A DNA stretch of 64,000 nucleotides. Source: Rhizomys pruinosus (taxonomy: Eukaryota; Chordata; Mammalia; Rodentia; Spalacidae). Position numbers and translations under genes: made by a program. The stretch is taken from positions 1,025,497 through 1,089,496 of the forward strand of contig VZQC01011955.1 of the NCBI GenBank assembly GCA_009823505.1. Reading direction: 5' to 3'. The notes under the pieces were generated by a model that worked only from the letters and a program-made list of their open reading frames with translations, had not been told where the DNA came from and did not search any database. Shown here piece by piece: positions 34,275-46,594 of the stretch; the first letter of the stretch is position 1, and the number at the start of each line of letters is the position of its first letter.

Positions 34275-34502
34275 TTAAAATATTTTATTTATTTATTTTA
34301 TGTGTATGAATGTATTACCTGCATGTGTATAAGTGTACCCATGTTGTCGTGCAATGCTCGCAGAGGTCAGAAGAGGACATCTGATTCCCTGGAACTAGAA
34401 TTATGGATGGTCTTTAGCCATCATGTGGGTGCTGGGGCTTGAACCCAGGTCCTCCACAAGTGCAGTTAGTGTTCTTAACTGCTGAGCCATCTCTCCAGCC
34501 CA
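34275..34502 (-). mobile_element. B2/B3-type SINE
   Basis: Reverse, ending GAGCCATCTCTCCAGCCC. Together with the two preceding SINEs it makes a block of three. Confidence 0.92.
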
Positions 34503-34986
34503 TAAAGAAACATTTAAAAAACATCCAGTTCTCTCTTACACATTGGTAACAAACTCACTGGTTTTAAGGTCTCCTAAGAAATGTCTTTTCCAGCCTCCCT
34601 TGTACCTTGGCATGGTCATATGTTTTGTCCATGGCAACAGGACAAAGCAGAAGAGTCATTTGGGACTTTGGAAGGAAGAATGCATCTTTTATTCTCTCTT
34701 CCTTCTTCCAATTGGTTGGACTGTGAATGTGACAGATGCTGTTTAAGTTGCTATCTTGGACCACAAGGTAAGAAGAACCCTATGTGCTAAAGATGGCAGC
34801 CCTTCAAATGAGATAAAACACAAACTGCGCTCTGTGGAGCACTTTGATACCTTACCCCAATTTCCTTTTTACAGTGAGAGAATAAAATTCAGCCATGCCT
34901 AAACCCCTTCCAAATGTGCTGATCATGCCTGGTACATATAGCATTTTAAGACTCAAAAATTACCAAAATAAATAAATAAGTAAATA

Positions 34987-35125
34987 AAGCCAGGTGTGGT
35001 GGCACATGCCTTTAATCCTAGCACTTGGGAGGCAGAGGCAGGCGGATCTCTTTGAATTCAAGGTCAGCCTGGTCTACAAGGCCAGCTGAGACTAAAGGGA
35101 GACACTGTCTCAAAAAATACCATAT
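34987..35125 (+). mobile_element. B1 SINE
   Basis: GCCAGGTGTGGTGGCACATG through CTGTCTCAAAAAATACC, followed by a TA repeat at 35125-35141. Confidence 0.92.
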
Positions 35126-35215
35126 ATATATATATATATAATTTTAAAACTTACAAAACTTCTCATTTATGTTCTCTTGTGACTCTCTGAGGCAAAACAA
35201 GTAATATTTTTGATT

Positions 35216-35429
35216 CTCATTTTATTATTTATTTGTATGTATGTTAGTGTTTCTGTGGATGTGCATGCTACATGTGTGCAGGTGCCCTGGAGGCCAGAAG
35301 AGGGCATCAGATCCCTGGAAGAGCAGCAACTGCTCTTAACCACTGAGTCATTTCCTCAGCCCTTGATTTTCATTTTATAGATGAGGAAACAGGCCTGGAG
35401 AATTTAAAGATTTTTTTTTTTTTACTTTT

Positions 35430-35469
<40 letters not shown>

Positions 35470-35600
35470 AGGTGGGTACAGGTGCTCAGGGAGGGAAGAG
35501 GTGTCAGATCCTCTTGGAACTGGAGTTATAGGCAGTTGTGAACTAACTAATATAGGTGCTAGTAACTGAACTATGGTCCTCTGGAAAGAACAGTAAGTGC
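35216..35600 (-). mobile_element. two B2/B3-type SINEs with a GT repeat
   Basis: A first reverse SINE at 35216-35363 (ending CATTTCCTCAGCCC). A second at about 35427-35600 begins with about 18 GT units and is 5'-truncated. Confidence 0.75.
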
Positions 35601-36953
35601 AGGTTTCAAACCATACCAGTCCTGGGACTCTGAGCTGTTTGATGCCAGAGTCCATGCTCCCTTCTGTGTCACCACCCTTCCCAACCTCATAGAAGGCAAA
35701 GGGCAGCTGGGCAAGTCTCTAGACCAGCCATGGACAGTGCCCAGAGGATAGGCCTGGGGATGGGTGCTGCCTGGGGATAGGGTCTGAAGGAGTCTGAGGA
35801 CTCTGATGGGAAGCAGCACGCAAAGCCTTCTGGGTAAGAGATGAGCATGGGCGACAGGCAGATGTGGGGACAGGTTGTAGAAGGAAGCCACTGCGGGCCA
35901 TCCTAGGCAGGATGTCTAAGACTCAGAGAGTTCCAGGCTCTTTCTGCGCTTTGCAGCCTGTGGTCACCTGAGTCCACACCATGCTGTGACTGTTGCCTTT
36001 CTTGCCTTCTTCCCCACCCAACTTAAGGTCTTGGAGCAAGGGCAGGGACCCTGTGTCCATGTCAGGCCATTCCCAGTCAAGGTTTGATACAGAATCCATT
36101 CCACACATGCATTTAGGAAGCCCTGAACAAGCGAAGGAGATGGCAACAATATTTCAGGGACCATCAGCCCAGACTGATCCTTCTGCATCAGACCCTGAGA
36201 AAGCCATGCTCTCTGGAAGTCATCATGATCGACTCTGTGCTCCGCCCACCGGCACTGGGGTGAGCGGTAGTTTCTGAGCTACTGGATGATGCTTCTGACA
36301 TTTCTGACTAAAGTAAATGGCAAAGCCTTCCTTCCCTGAAAGATCTACAAAGCCCAGAGCCAGACAGGTTTCCAGGCAAAAGCCATTCCCTGAAAATCCC
36401 ACTGTAAACAAGCAGCTGTTGAATTTAACAAGAACCCCCTCAGAGGAAAAGTCACCCAAACATTTAATCATAAAACAAGACGAAGGATTCCGGACTTTGC
36501 AAATTGTTTCTCTTTCTATTCATTCACTCAGCAAACACGGGCTGGGCCATGGTGAATCCAGTACCACTCCAGATTGGGAATACTGCAGTTGGTCTCTTAG
36601 TTTAAGTTCTCTCAAAGCAAAGTGTTGGAAGCAGAAAGTGAGCCTAGAAGCAGGAGGGATGGGATGTGGAGAGTGGGCAGCCCAGGGGGAGAAGCCAACA
36701 GAAGTGGTGTTAAGGAGCCAGGTACTATGGTGGAGACCAGGCCTCACTCCACTGGGGTCCCTAAAGTGTGGAAAATAGCTCAAAACCTGCAGTCCTAAAC
36801 AGACAGGCCCGGCATGTGCACAGCAGCCTGACCTGATGTACAAGTGGCTCTACTGTCTGGGTGCTACCAACACTGCCCTGGTTTGGGCTGCTAATGGGGC
36901 TCACTGGATCTTCAGGAAGAGTGAAGGGGCATGAGAGGCAACAACACGTTAAA
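35601..36953. other. intergenic stretch
   Basis: No gene or young repeat seen. A possible L2-like piece near 36520-36600 (CATTCACTCAGCAAACACGG). The 153-codon frame at 36317-36778 has no recognisable family. Confidence 0.45.
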
Positions 36954-37200
36954 TGATGTAAGGCTTGTTTACAACTGAGGGGCCCTTATCGGCTGGTCCT
37001 AAGTAAACAAGATGGGGCTAAAGGAAGTAAGGTAGGAGTGGCCAGGGTTGTTTTGAAACTTTTCCAATTGGCTCTAGCTATTTGACCTTTAAGATGATTG
37101 GCTGTTCCTTTGTGGTCTTTGCCTTTATAAGCTGCTGTAGTGCTTGCAATAAATGAGATCCACTCAGACTGACTCCCTGTCTGTGTGAGTGTCTCGGGGA
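36954..37200 (+). mobile_element. probable endogenous retrovirus LTR
   Basis: TATA-like CCTTTATAAGC at 37122-37132 is followed by AATAAATGAG and a pyrimidine/GT-rich stretch ending GTCTCGGGGACA, the usual order of U3, R and U5. Boundaries and class are uncertain, and no viral coding sequence is seen. Confidence 0.45.
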
Positions 37201-37419
37201 CATGGGAGGCTGCAAGGTGGGGCAGACTGCGCACCTGTCTTTCCCCTTCCATCTGGTTGCCTGCCGTGCGGGGCAGGGCCCCGCAGCAGAGAAGCAGAAA
37301 GATGCTGTAGCAGAAACCTAGGGAGTCAAGAGACCCCAAAACACAAAGGAGTCACAGGTCAGTTCCAGGGAAACCTGTGGGCTGGGGAGATGCAGGATGC
37401 AGTGAATTCTCCAGACAGT

Positions 37420-37441
37420 AAAAAAAAAAAAAAAAAAAAAC
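37420..37441 (+). repeat. A run
   Basis: About 20 uninterrupted A with no recognisable retroposon body immediately upstream. Confidence 0.9.
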
Positions 37442-37529
37442 GAAGCCTAATCTGTGCCCATTACGGAGCTCACTAGAGAGTGAGGGAGACAAATAACAAA
37501 CAAAAGCAATGATTAAAATGATATGTGAG

Positions 37530-37655
37530 AGGCTGGGCAGAGGCAGGTGGATCTCTGTGAGTTCAAGGCCAGTTCAAACCTGGTCTACAGAGTGAGTTCA
37601 AGGATAGCTGGGGCTACAGGGAAACCCTGTCTCTAAAAAGACCAAATAAAATAAT
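37530..37655 (+). mobile_element. B1 SINE with internal deletion and small duplication
   Basis: GGCTGGGCAGAGGCAGGTGG joins head to body with the central head missing. GTTCAA is repeated inside. Confidence 0.85.
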
Positions 37656-37684
37656 AATAATGTATGTATTAGAAAGTGATAAAT

Positions 37685-37865
37685 ATAGGGAGGGCTGAGA
37701 GTGGGTAGAAGCACTTGCCACCAAGCCTGAGGACCGAGGTTGATCCCCAGGACCTGTGTAATGGAAGGAGAGAGCTGATTCCTACAAGTTGTTCTCTGAC
37801 CTCCGTATGCACACCATGATTTACATGTCCCGGCATACACACATAAATAAAAAGTACAAAATAAA
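37685..37865 (+). mobile_element. B3/B4-type SINE
   Basis: GCACTTGCCACCAAGCCTGA head and ACACATAAATAAAAAGTAC tail. Confidence 0.7.
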
Positions 37866-38869
37866 AAAAAGTCTAAGGGGAAATTAAAAAGAACTGTAAG
37901 AGTCTTGGAGGTAAATGGGGTGGGGCAGCTGAGGTCTGGCATCTTGGTGTTTGCTTCTGCTCAAGCAGAAGAGCTGAGGCTGTTTGATTCACAAAGAACA
38001 AAACTTCATTCATCACAGTTTGGAGGTTTAGAAGTCTAAGACCAAAGATACCGTGTCTTCTGAGAGCCCTGTCTCCATTTCTAAGAGGGGACCTTGTAGC
38101 ATGTGCCCGCAGGAGCATCATTTTTCACATGGGGGCAGAGTAGAAGTGTGCAAGCCCCAGGGCAGCAAGCCTTTTCTATTGATGTCCCATCGTGGGCCAT
38201 CATGAGCTAAACACCTCTTGCTAGACCTGAGCTCCAGCACTATCGGATCAAGTTCCCAGTGTGTGAACCTGGATGGCTTGAAATGTTCAGTCCATAGAAG
38301 TCAGTGGGTCTTTTTGGCAAAGTAACACATGAGGACAGAGAAGGTGGAGTGGGCTCTGGTGAGTCTGAGGAAGAATTTTCTAGACAGAAGGAATGGCCAA
38401 GCAGGCCCAAGGGGGCTGAGGGGAGTCACTGGGACACAGGCTGAGAGTGGTGAGGTCAAGGGACCCTGGTCCATAGGCCCAGGTACTGGGTCGGTTCATT
38501 TAACAATGCCTTGTGAGTCACTCTCTGATATATAGCAAGAGCCTGCTATATAGAGGGACTGGAATATACTGCTAGGTACCTGATGTCAAAGATGAATAGC
38601 GGCCTCTCAGCCAGTCGGGGAGACAGACTTGCAGTTACAAAGCTGTGGGATTTTGTATGGGGCTGCTCTGTGGAGGTCCTGGGCTAGCGACTCAACTGGC
38701 ATTATTTCTGATGTTCCTCACTGCAGCCAAGCAGGGCACGTTTCTCCTTCATTTTTGAGTCAGCAGAGCTGAGGCTCAGAGAAGCTAAGAAATTTCTAGC
38801 TTTGGCCTAGATTCAAGTAACACCAAGATCAAAGTTCTTCCTCCAAACTTCCTAAGTAAACATTACAAT

Positions 38870-39260
38870 CTGTATTAGTCTGTTTCTGTTGCTACAAGAC
38901 AGTATCTGAGGCTGAACACTTTGGAAAAGAAAAGTTTATTTAGATTGTAGCTTTAGAGGTTGAACGTTTTAAAATTAAAAGTGGTGGGGGCTCATCACAG
39001 ATGTCACGATAGAATCATGTAGGAAAGCAATCACATAGTAACATGGGAAGTCAAAGTAATGGCAAACAGACTTATTTCCAGATAACTCATTTTCATAAGA
39101 ACTAATCCAAAGTCTCATAAGAAATCCCCTAACCCTTCAGAAAGCAGTGCCTGAAAATACCTAACTAACCACCGTGCGCCAGGTGCACCAGATCCTGTGT
39201 CTTTAAGGTTCCACCATCGCTTATCATCACCACATTGAGGATGAAGCCACACTAAAAACC
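38870..39260 (-). mobile_element. MaLR-like LTR, diverged
   Basis: GTATTAGTCTGTTTCTGTTG at the left and AAGGTTCCACCATC...ACATTGAGGATGAAG at the right match the reverse of MLT/MST LTRs. Confidence 0.55.
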
Positions 39261-40948
39261 ACTCCATTCTTTTCTGATTAGGTTATGATGGGCACCAAGC
39301 TTTGTCTGAGACTGAGAGAAGGGAGCCAGGAGACCTGTACAGAAGTTATCTAAGTTTCCAGAAGAGAAAGGATTCTAGGGAGAGGAAGGCATGAGCGAGG
39401 GCAGGGAGGGGTTCAAAATGGGTGTGTGCTGGGAGCTGCAGAGTCTCGGAATAGAAGCAAGCAGTGTTTGGGAAGGGGCCTTGAGGGGTGCTCTAGGAGG
39501 ATGTGTTAGAGTGCCTTGTGGGGCCATTCTAGGCAGGGAAGAGCAGTTTAGAGCTATGTATATTTCCCATTTGCATTTTAGAGTTATGCATGTTTCTCTT
39601 CTCCCTATGAGAATATGAGACCTCAGAGAACACGACTCTCTCCCTGATGCTTTCTAACTGACCCTGCACATTCAGGTACTCAGCAGAATCCAGAGGATGG
39701 AGCTGGCTCTCAGCAGAGCTGGGCTGGCATTTGGACTCGACTGCACTGGCCAACAGATTGGTCAGTCGAATGACTCCAACCTAATGTTCCCTCGGATCCC
39801 TTCTGTTTGGGCTCTCTTTTGATGTAGGAAAATGACGCTGGGCCAAAGAGACTACCACCCATGCCTAGACCTGCAAATGTTGTCAAAAATCTCAGCCTAT
39901 GCTTAGGGTTTAAGAAAGAATTGGTAGAGCATTTAACTAGCAGCTTTGATGGCCTGGTTTGAGTTCCAGCACTGTCATTACAAAAAAAAATCCCCCCCAT
40001 TTTTGTGTGTGTGTGTGTGTGTGTGTGATTAGACAGTTTTAAATTAAAGCTAAAAATGTAAGCTTTGTCCTGAAACTTGCCACCCCCCCCCCCCACACAC
40101 ACACTTCCATGTATGAATATCTGGCCTCAAAAATTTAAACCAGAGCTGTTGTTAGGAAAAGAATGATGTCTAATTTTGAGGTGGAGCAGACCTGCCATGG
40201 ACGGATGGCTGCTTAGCTCTAAGGTTATTGGTGGAGGATGGGACAAGCTTGGAAGGACCACTGATGTTTCTGATAAAGCCTAAGAAAAATGTGGGGCTCC
40301 CCTCCCTCAGATCTGGTTAACCCAGAAAATATCCTTTCTGAACAGTGAAATGTGTCGTGATGGTCTCCTGGCTAATTGAAATGGAGATATGAACAACTGG
40401 AATAATATCAGTGTCTTTTAAAATAACCATGTTTATTTGCAGCATTTGAAAATGAAATTAGCCTGAGTCATTTCCAAGTTCAATAATGAGCGATGCTTTG
40501 CAAGTCAACAGGGTTTCAATTGTTTTCTTTGTGTTTTACTTGAGAATATCCCTAATACCAATTAGCGATCTTGTAAAAGAGTAACACATTTGCTCCTCAA
40601 TCCTTCAAAATAATTACAGAATGTTTTTTTTTCCTCTTGGCCAGTTGCTATGTTCTAGGCTGGATGAATTATCTCTGCTGATTCTTCCAACGACTCTGAT
40701 CTCATTATATCTAAATGCTATTATTGTCCATGATGGGGAAAGGAATCGGGTTTTAAAGTTTAGGAAATTCTTCAAAGAATGCACAGCTCATGAGAATCAA
40801 GTAGTCTAACCCGAGAGTCCATGTTTGCTTTTTGTTTATTTTTGATCACCATCTTGCCCAGGTTGGTCTAGAAGTTATAATTTTTGGTAGATGCTACAAT
40901 GCCTGGTGAAGACTCGAGAAAAACCATGTGTATTCTTTTTTTTTGTCT
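39261..40948. other. intergenic stretch
   Basis: No gene seen. GT repeat at 40004-40028 and C run at 40083-40095. An AT-rich, repeat-free part at 40380-40620 may be conserved noncoding DNA. Confidence 0.5.
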
Positions 40949-40986
40949 TTTTGAGACAGGGTCTCCCTGTAGCCCCAGCTGTCCAT
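40949..40986 (-). mobile_element. B1 SINE fragment
   Basis: TTGAGACAGGGTCTCCCTGT to CCCAGCTGTCC only. Confidence 0.8.
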
Positions 40987-41719
40987 CTGTATTCTTACAG
41001 AGATCCTTTACTGCACTCTGCAAATCTCATGACTTCCAAATACCCTGGTTGCTGTGCTGTCCTTTATGTGATGTACACAGCCATAACCTCTCAGGTCCAT
41101 AAAAGCTCTCAAGACCCTTCTAAATGGGGATGCCCTGAACAAAGAGATCAGAAGCAAGATTTCTTACAATAACACAGTGGGTGTGTGATCCCAGGAGAAG
41201 GCAAAGGAGCAAGAGAGGCAGAAAAGGAGAACAACTCAGAGGTGATGCTGAGCCAGCTGCAGTTTTGCCAAGGGAGCACGGCCAGCTGTTCAGCCACACA
41301 AGACATATTGGACTAAGCCATATGGAGGCACGATGGAAAGAGGGAGATAAATCATCCACAGATCCCCCAGGACCCTGCCATTGATCAAAGTCCATCCCAT
41401 AGGGACACACCTTCAGATGTATTCCTCAGCCAATGTGGAGAGCTGGAAGGGAACCCAGCTTCCCATTCCCCAAGGTGAGGTTGGTAGAAGATGACAGAGT
41501 CTTGGTGATTCCAGTCCTCTGGGCTTAGACACCATTGCAATTGTCACTCCAATGGTGAGCACAGGGGAGGTCATGTTCAAGGTCAGCTGATCTTTTCCGG
41601 GAGGCTGGGCTAGCTGGAGGCATTGGGAGATGGGCAGGGTGGGAACTTCGGCTCTCTCCATTGAGCAGCAGGAGAAGAAAGTGGAGCCAGGGAGGTTAGA
41701 AACAGGCTCTGATGTAGTC

Positions 41720-41990
41720 TGAATTTGTTGGGGTTTGAATGTGGTTGTCCCTACCAAAGCTCATGGCGAGGCACACCTCCTCCATGTGGAAGTGTCAAGA
41801 GGTGGTGAGACTGTTAAGAGGTAATTAGGTCGGGGTCTCTGCCCTATAAGGTGCTCATGAGGCCGCTGTGAGTGGTGGTATCCTATAGAAGCAGGTTCAT
41901 TTTCTCTGCTTTCTGAGGCCACCTTTCTTGACATGTGACGTCTCTCGCATGGACCTACTTCCCTTTCTGCAAGGGGCCTGGATCAGAAAC
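41720..41990 (+). mobile_element. MaLR (MLT/MST-like) LTR
   Basis: GGGGTTTGAATGTGGTTGTC, CTGTTAAGAGGTAATTAGGTC and CCTATAAGGTGCTCATGAGG are typical. Confidence 0.65.
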
Positions 41991-42171
41991 TGAGAATGCC
42001 ATCATGCTTCCAGAGCCCTGAGTGAAGATCAGCCTCTGCTGCGGAAATTCCCTGGGTTCAGGTATTCTGACAGGATAAGGACTGAGACAGATGAGCTCTT
42101 GTCTTTGTCTGTTTACATCCAACTCAAGAACAAAATAGCATCGACGCAACAGTGAAAGAAAAAGTCCAGTT

Positions 42172-42389
42172 TTTTTTTAATTTATTTATTATGTGCATGA
42201 GTGTACTGTCTGCATGTAGGTTTGTGCACCCGTGTCGTGCAATGCTGTGGAGGTCAGAAGGCGTCGAATTCCCCTGGAACTGGAGCTAAAGACGGTTCTC
42301 AGCAGCCATGTGGGTGCTGGGGAATCAAACCCGGGGCCTCTGCAAGAGCAGTCGGCACTCTTAACCACTAGGCCATCTCTCCAGCCCAT
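42172..42389 (-). mobile_element. B2/B3-type SINE
   Basis: Reverse, with GGTTTGTGCACCCGTGTCGT and ending CATCTCTCCAGCCC. It is flanked by AAGTCCAGTTTTT / AAGTCCAGTTTTT copies (about 42161 and 42391). Confidence 0.92.
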
Positions 42390-42489
42390 AAGTCCAGTTT
42401 TTGATGTGGTCAGTTACAACTTCCTAAAAGAGACAGGAAGGATTAGTAAAATAATCTGGAGCTGCACTTTTTTTTATCCATTTCTTTTT

Positions 42490-42840
42490 TTTTCTTTATT
42501 TTTTAAGGGATTCTACAATATAAGAGCACAGTTATTTTCAGATCACATTGACATTGCTCAGTTTGCCATACAATTAGGTGGTGTTAGCAGCCACAGATGA
42601 GGGATACCATTCGTCGTTTGTTTTTCTGGGACTGTGTTACTTCACTCAGCATGATATCTTCTAGCTCCAGCCATTTTCCTGTAAAGCTCATGATGTCATC
42701 TTTCTTTACTGCTGCATAGAACTCCATTGTGTAGATGTACCACTTTTTCTCTATCCACTCGTCAGTTGAGGAGCACTTGGGTTTTGGTTCTACAGCTGGC
42801 CTACGGCCATGATTGACATTCATTATCTTCCCCCACCACA
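42490..42840 (-). mobile_element. L1 LINE fragment: C-terminus of ORF2
   Basis: The minus strand encodes an ORF2p C-terminal stretch containing STDEWIEKKWYIYTMEFYAA and ending SLICGC-stop at about 42597. A short 3' UTR piece lies to the left. Only about the last 85 codons remain, so it is immobile. Confidence 0.9.
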
Positions 42841-42852
42841 CTCATGCACAGA

Positions 42853-42853
42853 C

Positions 42854-42915
<62 letters not shown>
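42853..42915 (+). repeat. (ACAG)n/(CA)n microsatellite
   Basis: About seven GACA units followed by about sixteen CA units, directly at the 5' break of the L1 fragment. Confidence 0.95.
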
Positions 42916-42917
<2 letters not shown>

Positions 42918-42989
42918 TCTCATTCCAGACATCCATGGCAGCTCCTCAAGTGGTCTGGGGTTCTGAACCTGAAGGTCTCTGGGAGCTGC

Positions 42990-44130
42990 AGTTGTTCGAC
43001 CAGGTGACATAGTGAAATACCACAGGTTGGGTGGCTTGAATGATAGGGACTGATTTTTCTCACAGTTCTGGAGCCTGGAAATTCCACAGCAGACTTTGGT
43101 AGAGTCAGTTCCTGGTGAGGTCGGCAGCATCCTCAAAGTGACCTTTGTTTGGGGGATGGGGGTAAAAATCCTTTTCTTATAAAGACAACAGTCCTGTGGG
43201 ATAATCCTAGCTCCTACCCTCCACCAGAATAGAAACGCCTTTCACTGCTGATCCATTGGTATGAGGCTCCCAAGGAGTCACCTCAAGGCCACAGTATCCA
43301 GTTTAGTGGGACCCTTGCTGTGCTCACTAAAGATAGTTCACCCTCTAGAAACCAGGACTGTTAACTCTGAAATCCGAGACTCTGGACACAAGACACCCAG
43401 TTTCTGCAGGCGACTCACCAGCAGCTGGACAGAGAGGCCTGCTTCCTCTGCTTGGTTCCTAGACTCGTCCCTTCCGGTTATTATGGAAAATGTGTCTATT
43501 GGCTCCTATCACAGAAGAATAGTGCTCCAATCCCAGAGGCTCTTGTCTCTAAGCTGATGCCATAGCTTAGTCTTCTATGGACCGTCTCATTGTCCAGGGA
43601 AGCACAGGGTGACCAACAAGTGCAGCCAGGCTGTCCTGCTCTGCTGATTGCCACCAGCTGTCTTGACAGTGGGTGTCCTCAGGTGAGCATAACGTTAAGG
43701 CAGAAAGAGCCCTGGCCTTGCTGTCCCCCCATGTGTCTCTGCTCACAGGTCTCTTATGTTACCAGTTTATCTGCTTCATGCTTTACACATCCTTGAGGCA
43801 TTAGCCCGGTCATTTACCCTCCTGCCCTTGAGCAGAGATGGAGTGTAACCACAGTCTGTTCTCAACCAACACCGGTGTGTTGTGTCAGTCTGTATATAGT
43901 TGAGCCTCTGGTTCCTTCCTCCTCTGTTGGATTTTCATCTGGAACTCCTGCTTGAGACCAAAGGTATAAATTGAGGAAGTCCCCCAACAGATGTTTTGAC
44001 ATGAACATCTGGGCCAGTTTACCTTGTTGCTTCTGAAGCTACTCAAAGATGGGCTCTAAATATCCCTCACCTAACATCCTTGAATGGCTGTTATTCCTGA
44101 TGCCCACTGTATGGTCCTTCTTGTTCTTTC
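42990..44130. other. intergenic stretch
   Basis: No gene. Piece 43000-43210 (GGTTGGGTGGCTTGAATGAT, TTTTTCTCACAGTTCTGGAG) resembles a common old mammalian LTR or DNA repeat. The rest looks unique. Confidence 0.45.
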
Positions 44131-44134
44131 TTTC

Positions 44135-44136
<2 letters not shown>

Positions 44137-44181
<45 letters not shown>

Positions 44182-44460
44182 AGGTCCACACATATGAGGG
44201 TTTACATGCATATGTGGAGGCTACAGGCCAATCTTGAGTGATGTTCCTTCCACCTTGTGTTTTGAGACTTCCCCCCAACTCTGATCTGAGATTCATTAGT
44301 TCAGCTAGGCTGGCTGGCCAGTGAATTCTGGGAATCCTCCTGTCTCTGCTGCCCCAGCACAAGTGCACACCACCACATGTTTTCTTGCAGGAGTGCTGAG
44401 GATTGAGCTCAGGTCCTCACCCTGTTGTAGCAGACGTGTAACTGACTGAGCTCTTTGCCC
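44137..44460 (-). mobile_element. (GT)n and B4-type SINE
   Basis: About 21 GT units at 44137-44180. A reverse composite SINE follows, ending ACTGACTGAGCTCTTTGCCC. Confidence 0.65.
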
Positions 44461-44535
44461 AAACCCAGATGGGCAAAAGCCCAGCATTCCCTCTGGATTC
44501 TGAACAGACTGTTCCATTAGAGTATCTCATATTAT

Positions 44536-45190
44536 CTAAGGTGGTTCAGTCAGTAAACTGCTTGTTTCACAAGTGTAAGGACCTGACTTAGATCCTGTGG
44601 TGGTTTGAATGAGAATGGCCTCCATAGGCTCCAAGTATTTGGACATTTTGTCCCCAGTGTGTGGTGCTTTTTCTGGAGTCTTAGAAGGAAGCACATCCCT
44701 GGCAGGAGCCTAGCGAATTCTTAAGCCTTGCAGGACTTACATTCACTCTCTGCTTCCTGTGCCTGCTTGAAGATGTGAGCGCTTAGCTTCCAGCCACCTT
44801 ACCATGTCTCCCCACCATGACAGACCTGAATCCCCCTGGGACCTGGAATCGTAAGCTCAAATAAACCTTTCTTCCTGTAAGTTGCTTTAGTCAGTGTTTT
44901 TATCACAGCAACAGAAAAGTAACCAATACAGATCCCAATGCAAAGAGGCAGGTGTGGTGGTGTAGCCTTGGAACCCCATAGCTGGTGAGGTAGGAGGTAG
45001 AGACAGATAGATCCCTGGAGCTTTCTGGGCACCCTGCATAACCTACTTGAAAATCCAGGCCATTGAGAGATTCTGTCTAAAATACAAGATGGAAGGCACC
45101 CAAGATGGTCTTCTGAACTCCACAGGCATGTGCACACACCTGCACATGCACACATACATGAAAACACACACAAATGTTTGTACATCAAGC
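44536..45190 (+). mobile_element. B4/RSINE-type SINE split by an LTR
   Basis: The tRNA-like head GTTCAGTCAGTAAACTGC ends at 44595. The B1-like body resumes at 44931 (GGCAGGTGTGGTGGTGTAGC) with a CA-rich tail to about 45180. Confidence 0.7.
44596..44930 (+). mobile_element. MaLR solo LTR with 5-bp target-site duplication
   Basis: Starts TGTGGTGGTTTGAATGAGAA and ends CAACAGAAAAGTAACCAATACA. It is flanked by GATCC at 44591-44595 and 44931-44935, the duplication size expected for ERVL/MaLR. It contains CAAATAAACC. Confidence 0.88.
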
Positions 45191-46335
45191 AACGTTCTTG
45201 CTAGAGTTCCATCAGTATTGCCCAACTTCTATATGGATTCCTATAGCTCAAGGCAAACTCATGGTCAGGCTAGTCTTGATGCCTCTTATGGCAATTATGC
45301 CCACATTGTTTCTAGTGACTTAGTCTGCTACCTAGCCTTTGCCATCACACTGACTTCTACTGATTCAAGGGAATTAAGTTCTATCTTTCATCTTTGAAGC
45401 CAGCCTTCAGAAGGTGACCTTATATCTCAGGAAAGCAAATGTTCCCCAGGCCATCTTGGGGGACATAGTAAATGGCAGATTCTTGGGTCTTATGATGCTA
45501 ACATTTTCACTTCTCTAAGCCACTCATCCTGTCCTTTTTATTGTGCTCCCAAAGTTCTGACAGGTCACCCTATTTGTCATCGTAGTCGATGGCTTGGGGA
45601 ACAAGGATCATCTTGCAAAATGCCGGCTTCAATGATGTGGAGCCCAGGGCAAGGAGAGATTCTGTCTACAAGGGGGAAAGAATGGCTTCCACTGTCAGAG
45701 GATTTAGGGAGGGGCTTTGGAGGTCAAAAAATTTCAGGTTTGTTTACCTAAATGTCTCTATACCGGATACAACCCATTCCCTGCTGGAGCGTTCCTCAGA
45801 CATAGATTCCTATATAACCAAGCACTGAGCCTCCTTTTCAGTCTGCTCCCCTTCTAATCAGGTCCTGGGATTAATTTTCAGTCTTATCTGTCTTGTGGAT
45901 ATGGAGAGTGTTCTTCAAGCCTTCACAAAGCAGGGCTTACGTGGGCAATAGCTTTGCTAAGCCTATCATATTATTTTTACAAGACTTTCAGTGATGCCAG
46001 AAAAAGCCACCTGACCAACTCCACAATCCTTGCAATTATGTTTCTGTTACTCTGAGTAAGCTCAGCAGCTCTTGATCCCATAAAACCTTGCTTTCTACCC
46101 ACGCTTCAGCTAGTCAGCTGCAGATGAAGCTTTAGAAGTTGTCGTGTTATTGTCTTCCAGGAATGGCCCTTTACCATCAGCAAATTGATGGGAAATCCAG
46201 GCCTGGCATGCCACCCAGAGGGTCTCCCTGATAGTACTATGTGTGGTACCAACTGTCCCTGATACTTGACCAAGAAACAGGGATTACTTTATGCCGGCTG
46301 ATCTTGGCTGTTACTGTGACTAAACTGAGATGCAT
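45191..46335. other. intergenic stretch
   Basis: No gene or clear repeat recognised. Confidence 0.5.
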
Positions 46336-46351
46336 AAAGAAGGGGCAGAGC

Positions 46352-46580
46352 GGGGCTGGAGAGACAGCCTAGTGGTTAAGAGCACCGATGCTCTTGCAGA
46401 AGACCGGGGTTCGATCCCCAGCACCCACATGGCGGCTGAGAACCGTCTGTAACTCCAATTCCAGGAGAACTCCAGTTCCAGGGGAATCCGAGACCCTCTT
46501 CTGACCTCCACAGCATTGCACGACACGGGTGCACAGACCTGCATGCAGACAGTACATTCATACACATAAAAAAAAAAAAA
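46352..46580 (+). mobile_element. B2/B3-type SINE with 14-bp target-site duplication
   Basis: AGAAGGGGCAGAGC at 46338-46351 and 46581-46594. Complete head, internal duplication and A tail; young subfamily. Confidence 0.95.
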
Positions 46581-46594
46581 AGAAGGGGCAGAGC

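Noticed and set aside
36317..36778. 153-codon frame upstream of PRIMA1
   Set aside because: No domain, no splice signals and low-complexity composition; not supported as a gene.
42584..42841. 85-codon frame that looks like a conserved protein
   Set aside because: It is the C-terminal end of L1 ORF2, a dead transposon fragment, not a host gene.
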